Notes: generated by a model not told the origin, from the sequence alone. A stretch of 64,000 nucleotides of DNA from Roseburia hominis A2-183 (GCF_000225345.1 NC_015977.1:3472001-3536000), one strand, 5' to 3'; shown: positions 44,771 through 53,390, counted from the first letter of the stretch. A program made the numbers and translations.

Positions 44771-45769
44771 CTATCTCGCCTTTTCCTTTGCGTCATATAC
44801 AAGCTGCGGCTCTGCCACGATACCGTCCAGTCTCTTGTTCGGTGTATCCGTTGCAAGTGTGAGTTTCCTTAAATCTTTATCATAGTGATACACCTGATTG
44901 GAAAGTCGTTCTTCCAATGCCACCTCCTGCATATTCACCTCTGCCACCATCTGTGCAAGCTCCTCCGGTTCGGTCAGCTCAGTAGACACCGCAAGAACTT
45001 CGTGCACACTTGAAGGCAGGATATACAGATCACTTTCAAGGTTTTCTGCCAGTTCGTGAAGCTCATTCTCATAAAGCATTGATACTGCACCGTCAATTCC
45101 CCTGTTATTGGAGATTATCCACAGAGTCTGCTCCGGTGGAACTTCCCTGATCATCATCTCTGCTATCTCCTCCGGCATCCCGTCACTTAAAAACATCTCT
45201 TTCATAACATCATTCATATTTCTTATTCTTGGCGGTAAGATTCTTCTTGTGTTTTCAGCCGCATATTTAAAAAGCTGCTCCTCATTCATTCCAAATCTTT
45301 CCGCAAGGCTGTTCGTAACCTTTATACTCTGAATACTTTCAGCATCCGCATTTATCACAAGTTTATAGATAATGGAAAGATCCTGAAATTCTCTGTGTGG
45401 CACCTGCTCCAGAAATGACCTGTTCTGTTCCGTATTGATAAGCTGGAATACTACCTTTTCATTGGCATCTTTGTATAAGCTGTCAACATCAACAACTTGT
45501 GGTGTCTTTGCAAACTCCATTGCCATAAGGTCACATGCCGCCATCAGTGTTTCCTCCAGATCACCACAGTTCTGATATTTCTCATACATATCGTTGATAT
45601 AAATAGTAGGAGAAATATTAGTATCTTTGCCTCTGATACTGATACCGTCATAGGTCATATTTACCTTTTCCACAGGCATAACTACAAGCTCCATACCTTT
45701 GAAGTTATCCGGCATATAGTCCATAAACTTCTCTTTTACTACTTCCTTAAAAATCTCATAATTCATCAT
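44771..45769 (-). CDS. DUF5688-family ICE protein
   Basis: A 332-residue soluble protein matching the pattern of the DUF5688 family found in Lachnospiraceae elements (FKEVVKEKFMDYMPDNFKGM; VFQLINTEQNRSFLEQVPHR; LYILPSSVHEVLAVSTE). No catalytic motif is known. GGAGG precedes the paired ATG codons. First large gene after the ParM/ParR group and separated from it by a terminator. Confidence 0.75.
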   Translation of the reverse strand: MMNYEIFKEVVKEKFMDYMPDNFKGMELVVMPVEKVNMTYDGISIRGKDTNISPTIYINDMYEKYQNCGDLEETLMAACDLMAMEFAKTPQVVDVDSLYKDANEKVVFQLINTEQNRSFLEQVPHREFQDLSIIYKLVINADAESIQSIKVTNSLAERFGMNEEQLFKYAAENTRRILPPRIRNMNDVMKEMFLSDGMPEEIAEMMIREVPPEQTLWIISNNRGIDGAVSMLYENELHELAENLESDLYILPSSVHEVLAVSTELTEPEELAQMVAEVNMQEVALEERLSNQVYHYDKDLRKLTLATDTPNKRLDGIVAEPQLVYDAKEKAR

Positions 45770-45795
45770 ATCTGCTTATCCTCCAAACAAAAAAA

Positions 45796-45832
45796 GCGGG
45801 GGAACATAAGTCATTGGCTTACATTCCCCCGC
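45796..45832 (-). terminator. Terminator after the small-gene/ParR/ParM group
   Basis: GCGGGGGAA (45796-45804) and TTCCCCCGC (45824-45832) with inner TAAG/CTTA, followed on the minus strand by seven T residues. It separates the partition genes from the DUF5688 gene. Confidence 0.85.
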
Positions 45833-45918
45833 AAGGTTGATTGTTTTTATTTTCTCTTTGATATACCCGTCAGCTCATTCCGGACAATCCCGTATTCTGT
45901 GCATTTTAACCTCCTTGA

Positions 45919-46002
45919 TTATAACAATTTCTTAAATTTAAAGAAATACTTCACAAGTCTTCTGTTTTTCCTGTAAGCAGGAAAGAAGCCTTTTACCTCC
46001 AT
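45919..46002 (-). CDS. 27-residue basic peptide ORF
   Basis: ATG at 46002 behind GGGGAGG encodes MEVKGFFPAYRKNRRLVKYF and seven more basic residues. The good ribosome-binding site and tight spacing to the gene at 46017 suggest translation, but no family is recognised. Confidence 0.45.
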   Translation of the reverse strand: MEVKGFFPAYRKNRRLVKYFFKFKKLL

Positions 46003-46016
46003 AGTCTCACCTCCCC

Positions 46017-46190
46017 TCAAAATGTTCCCATTCTTACGAATGAAAGAAATGCTCTTGCTACCAGACAGAATAGAAGAAGAACTAACCTGACAAGTCCCAA
46101 GAACAGCTTGAATGCTCCAAGAACAATTTTCAGCATCCACTTGAGTACCTGTAAAACAGCGGTTCCTACGGCTCCTGCAATTCTTCTCAT
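46017..46190 (-). CDS. Small hydrophobic ICE protein
   Basis: 57 residues from ATG 46190 (AAAGGAG at 10 nt): MRRIAGAVGTAVLQVLKWML, then a long hydrophobic helix (KLFLGLVRLVLLLFCLVARA). A single-span membrane peptide of unknown function, located between the ParR-like gene and the 27-codon ORF. Confidence 0.6.
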   Translation of the reverse strand: MRRIAGAVGTAVLQVLKWMLKIVLGAFKLFLGLVRLVLLLFCLVARAFLSFVRMGTF

Positions 46191-46195
46191 AATAA

Positions 46196-46636
46196 TCAAT
46201 CTCCTTTCAACATCCATCCCATTGCCAATCCTGCAACATCTGAATCATTCATAACATCTTCTTCCGGCTGTTCTTCCATATCTTCCTGTGGGTTTGCAAT
46301 CACTACCGGCTGGCTGTTCTTCACTCCCGCCAAAGCTCCCCCAAGTAAAGAAATGACCTCTTTTCTTGCCTCACTCATTGCAGAATACTCAATTTCCTTT
46401 TTTATCTTTTCTATCTCGTCCCTCGTTACAAACTGTTCATATCTCTTTTCCTCTTTGGAGGGAATATCATCCTCTCCATAGTGGTCAATATAAAACTCAC
46501 AGGCTTCAATCAGGAACTGATTCTTTGACTTATATATCTTTGGATTAAGCCCCTTTATGACCTCATTGATTTTAGCGTGTTGAGGATTGAGCAGATTCAG
46601 TCGGAATGTGCTCTCCATAATATGCCTTCGTGCCAT
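46196..46636 (-). CDS. ParR-like adaptor protein
   Basis: 146 residues. The N-terminal ribbon-helix-helix pattern (TFRLNLLNPQHAKINEVIKG; KSKNQFLIEACEFYIDHYG) is followed by an acidic helical tail. Immediately downstream of a ParM-like actin gene, it is the expected DNA-binding adaptor of a type II partition system. AGGGGG lies before the ATG. Confidence 0.8.
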   Translation of the reverse strand: MARRHIMESTFRLNLLNPQHAKINEVIKGLNPKIYKSKNQFLIEACEFYIDHYGEDDIPSKEEKRYEQFVTRDEIEKIKKEIEYSAMSEARKEVISLLGGALAGVKNSQPVVIANPQEDMEEQPEEDVMNDSDVAGLAMGWMLKGD

Positions 46637-46647
46637 ATGACTACCCC

Positions 46648-47568
46648 CTATGCAAGTCTCTTAGCAGTTTTCAATCCCATAATGGCAAGCTGTTCATATC
46701 CTCTGGCATTTGCCTTTACATCAAGGATATAAGAGATATTCTTTGCTTCGTGATTGCTGAAATTCTTCATTACCACTGCCCCGCCACCTACAAATACAAT
46801 CGGTGTAGTTTTAAGGTTATAACCAAACTCACGGATTGAGTTATATACCTTTTCAACAAAGTCCTCTATCTCAGCCTTGATAATCGCAAGGTATTCATCA
46901 TCTATATCAGACCTGCCATATCGCATAATATTCTGGATTTCTGTTTCATCAACTTCCCCATTGAGCTGTCTTACACACTGCTCATTGATAGAACGCATAC
47001 AGGTAATAAGTCCTCTTGGCACGGTAACACACTTTGATTCGTCCGGTGACTTGTTAATCACGGGCATAATATCTATTGTCCAGCTACCGATATCAACAAC
47101 CAGCGTTTTCTTTGCCATAGTCGGTATCTTGTCAACCACAGCCGCATAGCACTGTGGGAATACCGCCACATCGTCAATCTCAATATGGTATGCTTCATTT
47201 TCATATCTGAAATCAACACGCTTATTCTTGGTCAGGTATTTAATAAAGTTATTTCTCTCTGCTCCAAATCGGGTAAGTGGAAGTCCTACTGCAAGAAATA
47301 CCTTTGCATCTGACAATCCTCTTTTCTTCAATTCCTTTGCGACTGCTGCCAGTGTCAAAAGATAAAAGCTGTCATCTTCAACCTTTGTATCTTTCACTTC
47401 CTGCCTTACTGTTCCAATCTTGTAATACTTACCGTCGTACTCAAGAACATCTCCAAAAAGTGCCGGAGTAGTTGTAATCTCCTTTACCCCTGTGACAAAT
47501 ACCTGAGTTACGGTTTTCATCATTGACCAGCCGTGATCAATTCCTATTACTTCTAACTTGTTATTCAT
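46648..47568 (-). CDS. ParM-like actin ATPase
   Basis: About 306 residues with actin-fold phosphate motifs: VIGIDHGWSMMKTVTQVFVT (phosphate 1), LVVDIGSWTIDIMPVINKSP (phosphate 2) and PIVFVGGGAVVMKNFSNHE (adenosine). ParM-like filaments segregate plasmids; on ICEs they may stabilise the excised circle or act in transfer. ATG 47568 is preceded by GGAGG at 9 nt; the longer frame to 47604 has none. First gene of the rightmost ICE operon, behind the leader at 47813-48026. Confidence 0.88.
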   Translation of the reverse strand: MNNKLEVIGIDHGWSMMKTVTQVFVTGVKEITTTPALFGDVLEYDGKYYKIGTVRQEVKDTKVEDDSFYLLTLAAVAKELKKRGLSDAKVFLAVGLPLTRFGAERNNFIKYLTKNKRVDFRYENEAYHIEIDDVAVFPQCYAAVVDKIPTMAKKTLVVDIGSWTIDIMPVINKSPDESKCVTVPRGLITCMRSINEQCVRQLNGEVDETEIQNIMRYGRSDIDDEYLAIIKAEIEDFVEKVYNSIREFGYNLKTTPIVFVGGGAVVMKNFSNHEAKNISYILDVKANARGYEQLAIMGLKTAKRLA

Positions 47569-47812
47569 TTTTCTGTTCCTCCAAATCTTACTAATTTTGT
47601 TCATACAGCTACCCGTACCTTTCGGTTTGTGTTTCTATCCTATTTTCCTTGTCTCTGAAATATCTGCCAGCGATTTATATTCGATCACACTCTGCTCTTG
47701 CTTTCATAAGACAATACTTCCATATACAGCCACCTCTCTTTTTGCGAGATGACTTACATTCAGACCAAATCAGCTTCTTTTCTGCCATCTCCTGCTCATT
47801 TCCAATAAAAAA

Positions 47813-48026
47813 GGCAGGACAAACAGCCGGATACACTTTTCAGTGCAAAGCTAATTTAGTCCTACCTAAAATTATTACTATTCAATTTTCACCTCTCTTG
47901 GGTACACAAAGCACACTCAGCCCATGAATCTGAACTGCTCTATGTAATGGTCATATTTCGGATTGATATGTCAGCGCTGCCCTATCCTGTACCGATTTAA
48001 AGGTATAAAAATAAGGACTAAATTAG
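47813..48026 (-). promoter_or_regulatory. Leader with competing terminator and antiterminator helices
   Basis: In the minus-strand RNA, a terminator stem (rc of 47859-47866 with rc of 47813-47820, GGUAGGAC/GUCCUGCC with one G-U pair) is followed by six U residues. A perfect 13-bp helix can instead form between rc of 48014-48026 (CTAATTTAGTCCT) and rc of 47851-47863 (AGGACTAAATTAG), which uses up the 5' arm of the terminator. This is the classic switch layout of attenuators and riboswitches. The 47569-48077 gap otherwise holds only short doubtful ORFs (for example a 37-codon Cys-containing one). Confidence 0.65.
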
Positions 48027-48077
48027 TTCCAACCCCTTGATTTTACTGGGTTTCTTCTAACTTGTCCCAATTATAAC

Positions 48078-48332
48078 TCAAGCACCCACATAGACGGTGT
48101 CGTACTGCTCCATATGCTCTACCTTGTCCGCAATCGCCGGACGGGAGGACGGATCGTTCATCTCCACCGTGCTGCGGCTCTTTTTGTCCATCCAGTCCAG
48201 GTCCGCCTTGGTATAAGGCACCTCGGGACGAATCTCAAACAGATCCGCTCCTGCCATATCCGAAAGCTGCTCTGCCGTCTTCTTTGTGACGCCGCTGCAT
48301 GAAAAATAAGCTACAAGACTCTTCTGACTCAT
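48078..48332 (-). pseudogene. Flavodoxin, truncated by the ICE
   Basis: 84 codons of a flavodoxin: [20 protein letters not shown] (FMN phosphate-binding loop with the S-x-x-x-T pattern), [20 protein letters not shown] and the second strand EQYDTVYVG. The family then continues FPIWW-type for about 80 more residues, but here two codons from the foreign sequence (GCT and a TGA) follow. The cut at about 48,084 marks the ICE junction. It is the third gene of the MerR/alcohol dehydrogenase operon. Confidence 0.9.
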
Positions 48333-48391
48333 CATAATCCTCCATTCTTAACTCTTTTTTCTATAAGTTAAAATGTTTAAAACAACCTTCT

Positions 48392-49564
48392 CTAGCGGTA
48401 AGACTTCTCATAAATCGCCGCGCACTCTTCGTCTGTCATCGGCACCGGATCACAGGCAAACAGTCCACCCATCGTCGCCTTTGCATTCCTGGCGAGAACC
48501 ATGCTCTCCTCTTTTTCGATGCCGTAATCGGACATCTTTAAGTCTGATACGCCGCAGTCCTCCTGCAGTTTCTTTAACGCTGTGATAAAATCCTCCGGCG
48601 CCTTGGCATCTTTCATGCCGAGTGCCTGCGCCATGCGGACAAACCGCTCATCACAGCAGTGTTTTTCGATAAAGTGTCTGTAATACTCCACCGAAATCAT
48701 AATCAGTCCCGCACCGTGCGGCAGCGCCGGATGAAATGCGCTCATCGCATGTTCCATCGAATGTTCGCTTGTGCAGGAACCGACCACCATCGAATAGCCG
48801 GACATCGTATTGGCAAATGCCACATGCTCCCTGGCCTCCAGATCGCTGCCATCCTTTACCGCGCGCGGCAGGTAGGTTCCGATATTCTCGATCGCCGCAA
48901 GCTGGACCATCTCAGACATCAGGCTGTTCACAACCGAGAGGTATCCTTCCACGCTGTGGAACAGCGCATCAAACCCCTGGTATGCCGTGAATTTTGACGG
49001 TACGGTCAGCATCAGCTCCGGATCTACCACCGCAATCACCGGAAACAGCTCATCCATGCCGCCGCAGCCGATCTTCTCATTTGTTGCCGGATTGGTCACA
49101 ACGCCCCACTGATCCACCTCGGATCCGGTTCCTGCCGTTGTCGTGATCGCGATGACCGGAAGTACCGGATTCACTAACGGCTGCTGCTTTCCGGTTGCTC
49201 CTGCCACATAATCCCAGAGATCTCCCGGCTGCTGCGCATACATTGCCATGACTTTCGCCGCGTCCATAACGGAGCCGCCTCCCAGTGCGACAATGAAATC
49301 GCAGCCTTCCTTCTTGGCAAAATGTCCTCCTTCCTCGACGATCTCCTTGACCGGATTCGCTCCGACCTTATCAAACAGCACAACCTCCACACCTGCGAGG
49401 GAAAGCTCTTTCATCGTACGGTCAAGTGCGCCGCTCGCTCTGGTCGATTTCCCGTTTGAGATGACAACCATTGCCTTTTTTCCAGGCATCTTCTGCTCGT
49501 GTAAGTGATTTAACTGTCCTGCTCCGAACAGGACTCTTGTTGGGTTATAAAATTCGTATGACAT
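48392..49564 (-). CDS. Iron-containing alcohol dehydrogenase
   Basis: 390 residues of the group III (butanol dehydrogenase/YqhD-like) family: YNPTRVLFGAGQLN at the start, NAD(P)-binding FIVALGGGSVMDAAKVMAM, TTTAGTGSEVDQW, and metal ligands in FDALFHSVEGYL and HPALPHGAGLIM. It reduces aldehydes to alcohols with NAD(P)H. ATG 49564 was chosen on spacing to GGAGG. The 5' end overlaps the merR-like gene by 55 bp in another frame, so expression is tied to that regulator; likely an aldehyde-detoxification operon. Confidence 0.93.
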   Translation of the reverse strand: MSYEFYNPTRVLFGAGQLNHLHEQKMPGKKAMVVISNGKSTRASGALDRTMKELSLAGVEVVLFDKVGANPVKEIVEEGGHFAKKEGCDFIVALGGGSVMDAAKVMAMYAQQPGDLWDYVAGATGKQQPLVNPVLPVIAITTTAGTGSEVDQWGVVTNPATNEKIGCGGMDELFPVIAVVDPELMLTVPSKFTAYQGFDALFHSVEGYLSVVNSLMSEMVQLAAIENIGTYLPRAVKDGSDLEAREHVAFANTMSGYSMVVGSCTSEHSMEHAMSAFHPALPHGAGLIMISVEYYRHFIEKHCCDERFVRMAQALGMKDAKAPEDFITALKKLQEDCGVSDLKMSDYGIEKEESMVLARNAKATMGGLFACDPVPMTDEECAAIYEKSYR

Positions 49565-49947
49565 CCTTCGTTCTCCTCCCATGTCAGTTTTCCTGTTTTC
49601 ATTGCCTCTTCGTAGCGTGAGATCTTGTAATTCAGACGTTTCCTGGTCTCCTCGATCTGCCGCTGCTGTTCCTCCAGAAGTTCCCGCTGCTCCACCAGAA
49701 GCTGCAATCTCGCAGGGATCGTCTTATCGCCCTGCTGAAAAAGCTTTACATATTCAATCATTGCCTCCACCGGCAGACCTGCCCTGCGCATGCAGATGGC
49801 AAGCGAAACCCAGCTCTCATCCTTCGGACCGTAATCCCGTATTCCCGATGCCGTCCGTGTGACCGGCGGAATCATTCCCACTCGCTCGTAGTAGCGGAGC
49901 GTATCCGCGGTAATATGATATTTCTCACTGATTTCTTTAATTGTCAT
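49510..49947 (-). CDS. MerR-family regulator (AdhR/NmlR-like)
   Basis: About 145 residues with the MerR HTH (MTIKEISEKYHITADTLRYY; ERVGMIPPVTRTASGIRDYG), WVSLAICMRRAGLPVEAMIE, and a coiled-coil dimerisation helix. AAAGGAG lies before ATG 49947, and the promoter at 49994-50024 excludes the ATG at 49995. Regulators of this branch that control alcohol dehydrogenases respond to aldehydes such as formaldehyde or methylglyoxal; the ligand here is inference. A C-terminal Cys pair is visible (GCHTNFITQQESCSE). Confidence 0.9.
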   Translation of the reverse strand: MTIKEISEKYHITADTLRYYERVGMIPPVTRTASGIRDYGPKDESWVSLAICMRRAGLPVEAMIEYVKLFQQGDKTIPARLQLLVEQRELLEEQQRQIEETRKRLNYKISRYEEAMKTGKLTWEENEGCHTNFITQQESCSEQDS

Positions 49948-49993
49948 GTCCTCTGCTCCTTTCCGGTGCCCTGGAACTCTCTGTTCGTTAGGC

Positions 49994-50024
49994 ATTGTAA
50001 GCCCTGGAGTTCACTCCAAGTCAA
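49994..50024 (-). promoter_or_regulatory. MerR-type promoter/operator of the merR-adh-flavodoxin operon
   Basis: On the minus strand: -35 TTGACT (50019-50024), a 19-bp spacer and -10 TACAAT (49994-49999). The spacer holds the dyad TGGAGTgaACTCCA (50005-50018). The overlong spacer with a central palindrome is the hallmark of MerR-regulated promoters, which the activator realigns, and the CTTGACTTGGAGTgAACTCC sequence matches the AdhR/NmlR operator type. Confidence 0.9.
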
Positions 50025-50057
50025 GAGGTTTTTGTAAAATGTAAACGTAAATTCTTC

Positions 50058-53000
50058 CTATAACCCTTTATAACGTGTGATGACATTCTCCGGCTTCTCC
50101 CCGCAGATAAAATAGTAGTCGAGCTGTCTCTCGCCTTCCGCGTAGAGATATTGCCCGTACGTCTTAATATCGCAGAGCAGCACCGTATTTTTTGCCGCCG
50201 CAGCGATGCCATAGCCGCGGTTCGACAGCACAAGCGGCATTCTATGCTTTTTCCCTCCGAAGGATATATAACGCGCATTTAATGTCACATCCAGAAAATC
50301 CGTATCGAGCATGCCCTTTGCCTTGATGCGCTCTTTCTTGTCCCAGTCGAAAAATACCCAGCTTCCCTCCTCGCCGATCACTCTCGGCTCCGCGGCATTT
50401 TCCGCAAGCAGAAGCTGATTCTCCCTGTTCCAGAAAGAGACCGCTCCGCTCCGTTTATCTACCCGCACCGTAATCTCACCCGCAGCAATCTCAACAACGC
50501 TTTTGGATTCCCTGGCGCTCCATGAAAACGCTTCCTCCGCTTTGGCCATCCAGCCCGTAGCTGCAATTTTTTCCGTCACTCCTTTTACAAAGCTGACCCG
50601 GATGATGTCCGGAGCGACCGGCGTAATCCGCATCAGCCCGTACATGCTCGCCATCTCTACATAGGATCTGCTCTTTTTTACCCACCGGACCGCATGATTT
50701 CCCTTTGCGTGCCCCCGGACGCGCAGACTGGTATTCTCCGGGATCGTCCCGAATGCATACGGGGACGGATTGGTTCCCTCCGGTCCCGGACGCTTCCCTG
50801 CCGGCGCCGGAGACGTCGCCATATCCTGCTGCCCGCGCACTGTCTCTGCCTGTGGACGGTGCATTGCCCCGGTCTGCGGACGGTGCACTGTCTTTGCCTG
50901 CTGCCCGCGCACTGTCTCTGTCTGCGGACGGACCGCCGGTGATGCCGCCGGTCTTATGACCGGTTTCTCCTCCGCCGCAGGCGCTTTTGCCGCAATGCGT
51001 CTGGGGCCGAAATATTCCCGCTCCGCCATATCCATGGCGCCTTCCACCCTGCGCTGCTGCATCTGTTCCTTTTTTGTCCGGACAGGCTTCTCATACTCCC
51101 TGGCTTTTGTGAGCGGTTCCGCCGCAAATTCCTTTATATGCTTATCCTGCGGCGCCCTGCCCGCAAGAATTCCGGACAACTCCCCCCGATGGAGAATCGT
51201 CAGCTCATGCAGCGCGCGCGTTGCCGCAACATACAACAGCTTTACATGACCGTTGTCCGACGGATATTTTTTCTCCGACGGGTCAAACAGAAGTACCGTG
51301 TCAAACTCCAGCCCTTTCGTGTAGGATACCGGAAGCACCATGACGCCGTCCCCGAACTCCTCCGTCTCTCCTTTTGCGCCGTTCTTTACCGGAACGTCCT
51401 CTGCCAGCCGAGCCGCAACCCGCTCTGCCTCCTCTTCATCCCGACAGATCACCGCGATGGTCTCGTATCCTTTTCTCTGCCAGCCCTGTATCGTCTCCGC
51501 CGCCCGGTTAAGCAGCGCCCGCTCTCCCTGCACCGGTTCCACACAGACCCCGGCGCCATGGCGGATGATCGGTTCCACCGGATAGATGGAAAAATCCCCG
51601 TGGCGCAGAATCTCGTTCGCATATGTAGAGATCTCCACCGTGTTGCGGTAGCTTTTCCGCAGAAGCCCAAAAGCGTCATAATCGCCGGTCAGGATGAGTC
51701 TGCGCAGTTCATCCCAGTCATTCAGGCCGTACTGAAAATGGATATTCTGCGAGGTATCGCCCATGATCGTGTAGGTGCAGTCCGACAGGCACGCATCCAT
51801 ACACCGGTATGCCATCATCCCGAAGTCCTGCGCTTCATCGATCACCACATGACTCGCCTCCCTAACCGGGTCTGTCTCCTTGATCCGCTTGTAGATATAG
51901 GCCAGCGCCGCCAGATCATAGACGTCAAAGGAATTCCCCGGCGGGGTTACTTCCCTGCCACGGGCTGCCTGCGCCGCCAGGAAATCCTGATAGAAGGCAT
52001 AGACCGATCCCTCCCATTTTCCCTTTCCAAAGTACATCGTGTATTTCCGGTCGAGCCGCTTTTTCTCTTCTGCCGGAAACGTGATGTCTCTTCCCAGGAT
52101 CTCATTCTCATATCTGGAATGAACAATCTCCCCCAGCATCAGCATTTTGCTCTCCATGGAGTCCGCCGGATGCTCCTTTAGATAGCGGCGGATCTCATCC
52201 GCACCGATCAGAAGCTTTCCTGTCTTTTCCAGATAAACGTCCTCCGCCGGCACGCTCTCTTTTTCATATTCTTCGCAGTATGTTTTTAAATCGAGGAACC
52301 ACTCCGTATCGCACTTGACACTGTTTTTCGGATCGTCTCTCTCCATACTGTGGTACGAGTAGCGTGCATCGTCCCAGTCTTCATATAGAAGCCGGACAAA
52401 CAGCTGCTCCATCGTCAGCTGACGGATTCCATACACATCCAGTTCCGGGAGAACGCTCGTGATATAGTTCAGAAGGATCCGGTTGCTTCCCACAATGTAA
52501 AAATCCTCCGGCCGGAAATCATCCTTATAGTTATACAAAATGTAGGATATGCGGTGCATTGCCACGGTCGTTTTTCCGGAACCCGCCACGCCCTGAATGA
52601 TGACGTTCGTCCGCGGCGAGCGGCGGATGATGACATTCTGCTCCTTCTGGATTGTCGCAATGATCTCTCCCAATACCGCTTTCTTGTTTTTTGCAAGGTA
52701 TTTTGTCAGAAGTTCATCATTGGCAACGACATCCGAGTCGAAGAAATCCTTCAGCACATCCTGTTCGATCTCGTACGTCCGCTTGTGCACCAGATCCATC
52801 TCATAGGTTCCCTCGGAGCTTACCGTATAAGTGCAGGGTCCCATGCTGCTCTCGTAATATACCGATGCAATGGGCGCTCTCCAGTCCAGCACCACCGGCT
52901 CTGAGCCGTTTTTCGCAATTCCGGCTCTTCCGATATAACAGGTCTCCTCCTCCTGGGAGATGCCGTCCTTAAAATCAATTCTCCCGAAGTAGGGCTTTTT

Positions 53001-53270
53001 TCTCGCCTTCTCATAGCGGATCAGATCGTATTCATTTTCCTTTAATCTTGCCGTCGCATTATTCCAGAGTGCAAGGCCTTCTTTGTCTTTCACGTCGTAT
53101 GTCTCGAGAAGATCCGCCAGATCTTCGTTAACCTTGCGTATGTCCGCCCCGGCGCGTTCCAGATTCTGCTGTGCAACCGAGATCACGTCCGCCAAATGCC
53201 GCTCCTCGTCTGCCCTGGTCAGCCCCAGGTATCCGCTTTTCTGTTCTTCCGATGTGCTGCGTTTATCCAT
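50058..53270 (-). CDS. HelD/HelR-like RNA polymerase recycling helicase fused to a GH31 N-terminal-like domain
   Basis: 1070 residues. The N-terminal coiled coil (ERHLADVISVAQQNLERAGA) and the split UvrD-type ATPase (Walker A QGVAGSGKTTVAMHR near 235; DEAQDFGMMAYRCM; late motif LEFDTVLLFDP) are typical of HelD proteins, which release RNA polymerase from stalled complexes. After ~760 comes a Pro/Gln-rich linker with repeated RPQTETVRGQQ-like units. The last ~190 residues (from RITPVAPDIIRVSFVKG) resemble the N-terminal beta-sandwich of family 31 glycosidases, including VLSNRGYGIAAAA and a final LDYYFICGEKPENVITRYKG, and stop where the catalytic barrel would begin. ATG 53270 follows GGGGGTG. 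Confidence 0.85.
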   Translation of the reverse strand: MDKRSTSEEQKSGYLGLTRADEERHLADVISVAQQNLERAGADIRKVNEDLADLLETYDVKDKEGLALWNNATARLKENEYDLIRYEKARKKPYFGRIDFKDGISQEEETCYIGRAGIAKNGSEPVVLDWRAPIASVYYESSMGPCTYTVSSEGTYEMDLVHKRTYEIEQDVLKDFFDSDVVANDELLTKYLAKNKKAVLGEIIATIQKEQNVIIRRSPRTNVIIQGVAGSGKTTVAMHRISYILYNYKDDFRPEDFYIVGSNRILLNYITSVLPELDVYGIRQLTMEQLFVRLLYEDWDDARYSYHSMERDDPKNSVKCDTEWFLDLKTYCEEYEKESVPAEDVYLEKTGKLLIGADEIRRYLKEHPADSMESKMLMLGEIVHSRYENEILGRDITFPAEEKKRLDRKYTMYFGKGKWEGSVYAFYQDFLAAQAARGREVTPPGNSFDVYDLAALAYIYKRIKETDPVREASHVVIDEAQDFGMMAYRCMDACLSDCTYTIMGDTSQNIHFQYGLNDWDELRRLILTGDYDAFGLLRKSYRNTVEISTYANEILRHGDFSIYPVEPIIRHGAGVCVEPVQGERALLNRAAETIQGWQRKGYETIAVICRDEEEAERVAARLAEDVPVKNGAKGETEEFGDGVMVLPVSYTKGLEFDTVLLFDPSEKKYPSDNGHVKLLYVAATRALHELTILHRGELSGILAGRAPQDKHIKEFAAEPLTKAREYEKPVRTKKEQMQQRRVEGAMDMAEREYFGPRRIAAKAPAAEEKPVIRPAASPAVRPQTETVRGQQAKTVHRPQTGAMHRPQAETVRGQQDMATSPAPAGKRPGPEGTNPSPYAFGTIPENTSLRVRGHAKGNHAVRWVKKSRSYVEMASMYGLMRITPVAPDIIRVSFVKGVTEKIAATGWMAKAEEAFSWSARESKSVVEIAAGEITVRVDKRSGAVSFWNRENQLLLAENAAEPRVIGEEGSWVFFDWDKKERIKAKGMLDTDFLDVTLNARYISFGGKKHRMPLVLSNRGYGIAAAAKNTVLLCDIKTYGQYLYAEGERQLDYYFICGEKPENVITRYKGL

Positions 53271-53305
53271 CCTCCGCTTCACCCCCTGTCTTTTTACTAT
53301 ACCAA

Positions 53306-53355
53306 AAAAGCAGAGATACCGCATTACCAAATGCATCAAAGGTATCTCTGCTTTT
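53306..53355 (-). terminator. Terminator between the P-type ATPase and helD genes
   Basis: AAAAGCAGAGATACC (53306-53320) and GGTATCTCTGCTTTT (53341-53355) form a perfect 15-bp stem, with GCAT/ATGC inside the loop and T runs on both sides, so it may work in both directions. Confidence 0.9.
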
Positions 53356-53390
53356 CTTTTTCTATTAAAATATAACGGAAAACCGGTTCT

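Larger units (their letters stand above)
15828..48084 (-). mobile_element. Integrative conjugative element backbone (type IV secretion, MobP-type relaxase); left end not fixed
   Basis: A contiguous leftward gene set contains relaxase, MobC, coupling protein VirD4, VirB4, VirB6-like, PrgI, Maff2, NlpC/P60, PcfB, primase, RadC, ParM/ParR and a DarB-like protein. This is a full conjugation module of the type common in clostridial ICEs. The right end is placed at about 48,084, where a flavodoxin reading frame is cut. The left boundary is uncertain: the recognisable backbone ends at 15828, but no integrase lies inside, and the serine recombinase at 1-1031 or one beyond the window must serve it if it is mobile. 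The region 1-15.8 kb may therefore be cargo. Confidence 0.85.

Noticed and set aside
50770..51249. Cys/Pro/Arg-rich plus-strand frames opposite the HelD linker
   Set aside because: Antisense to a confident gene, composed of GC-rich repeat sequence.
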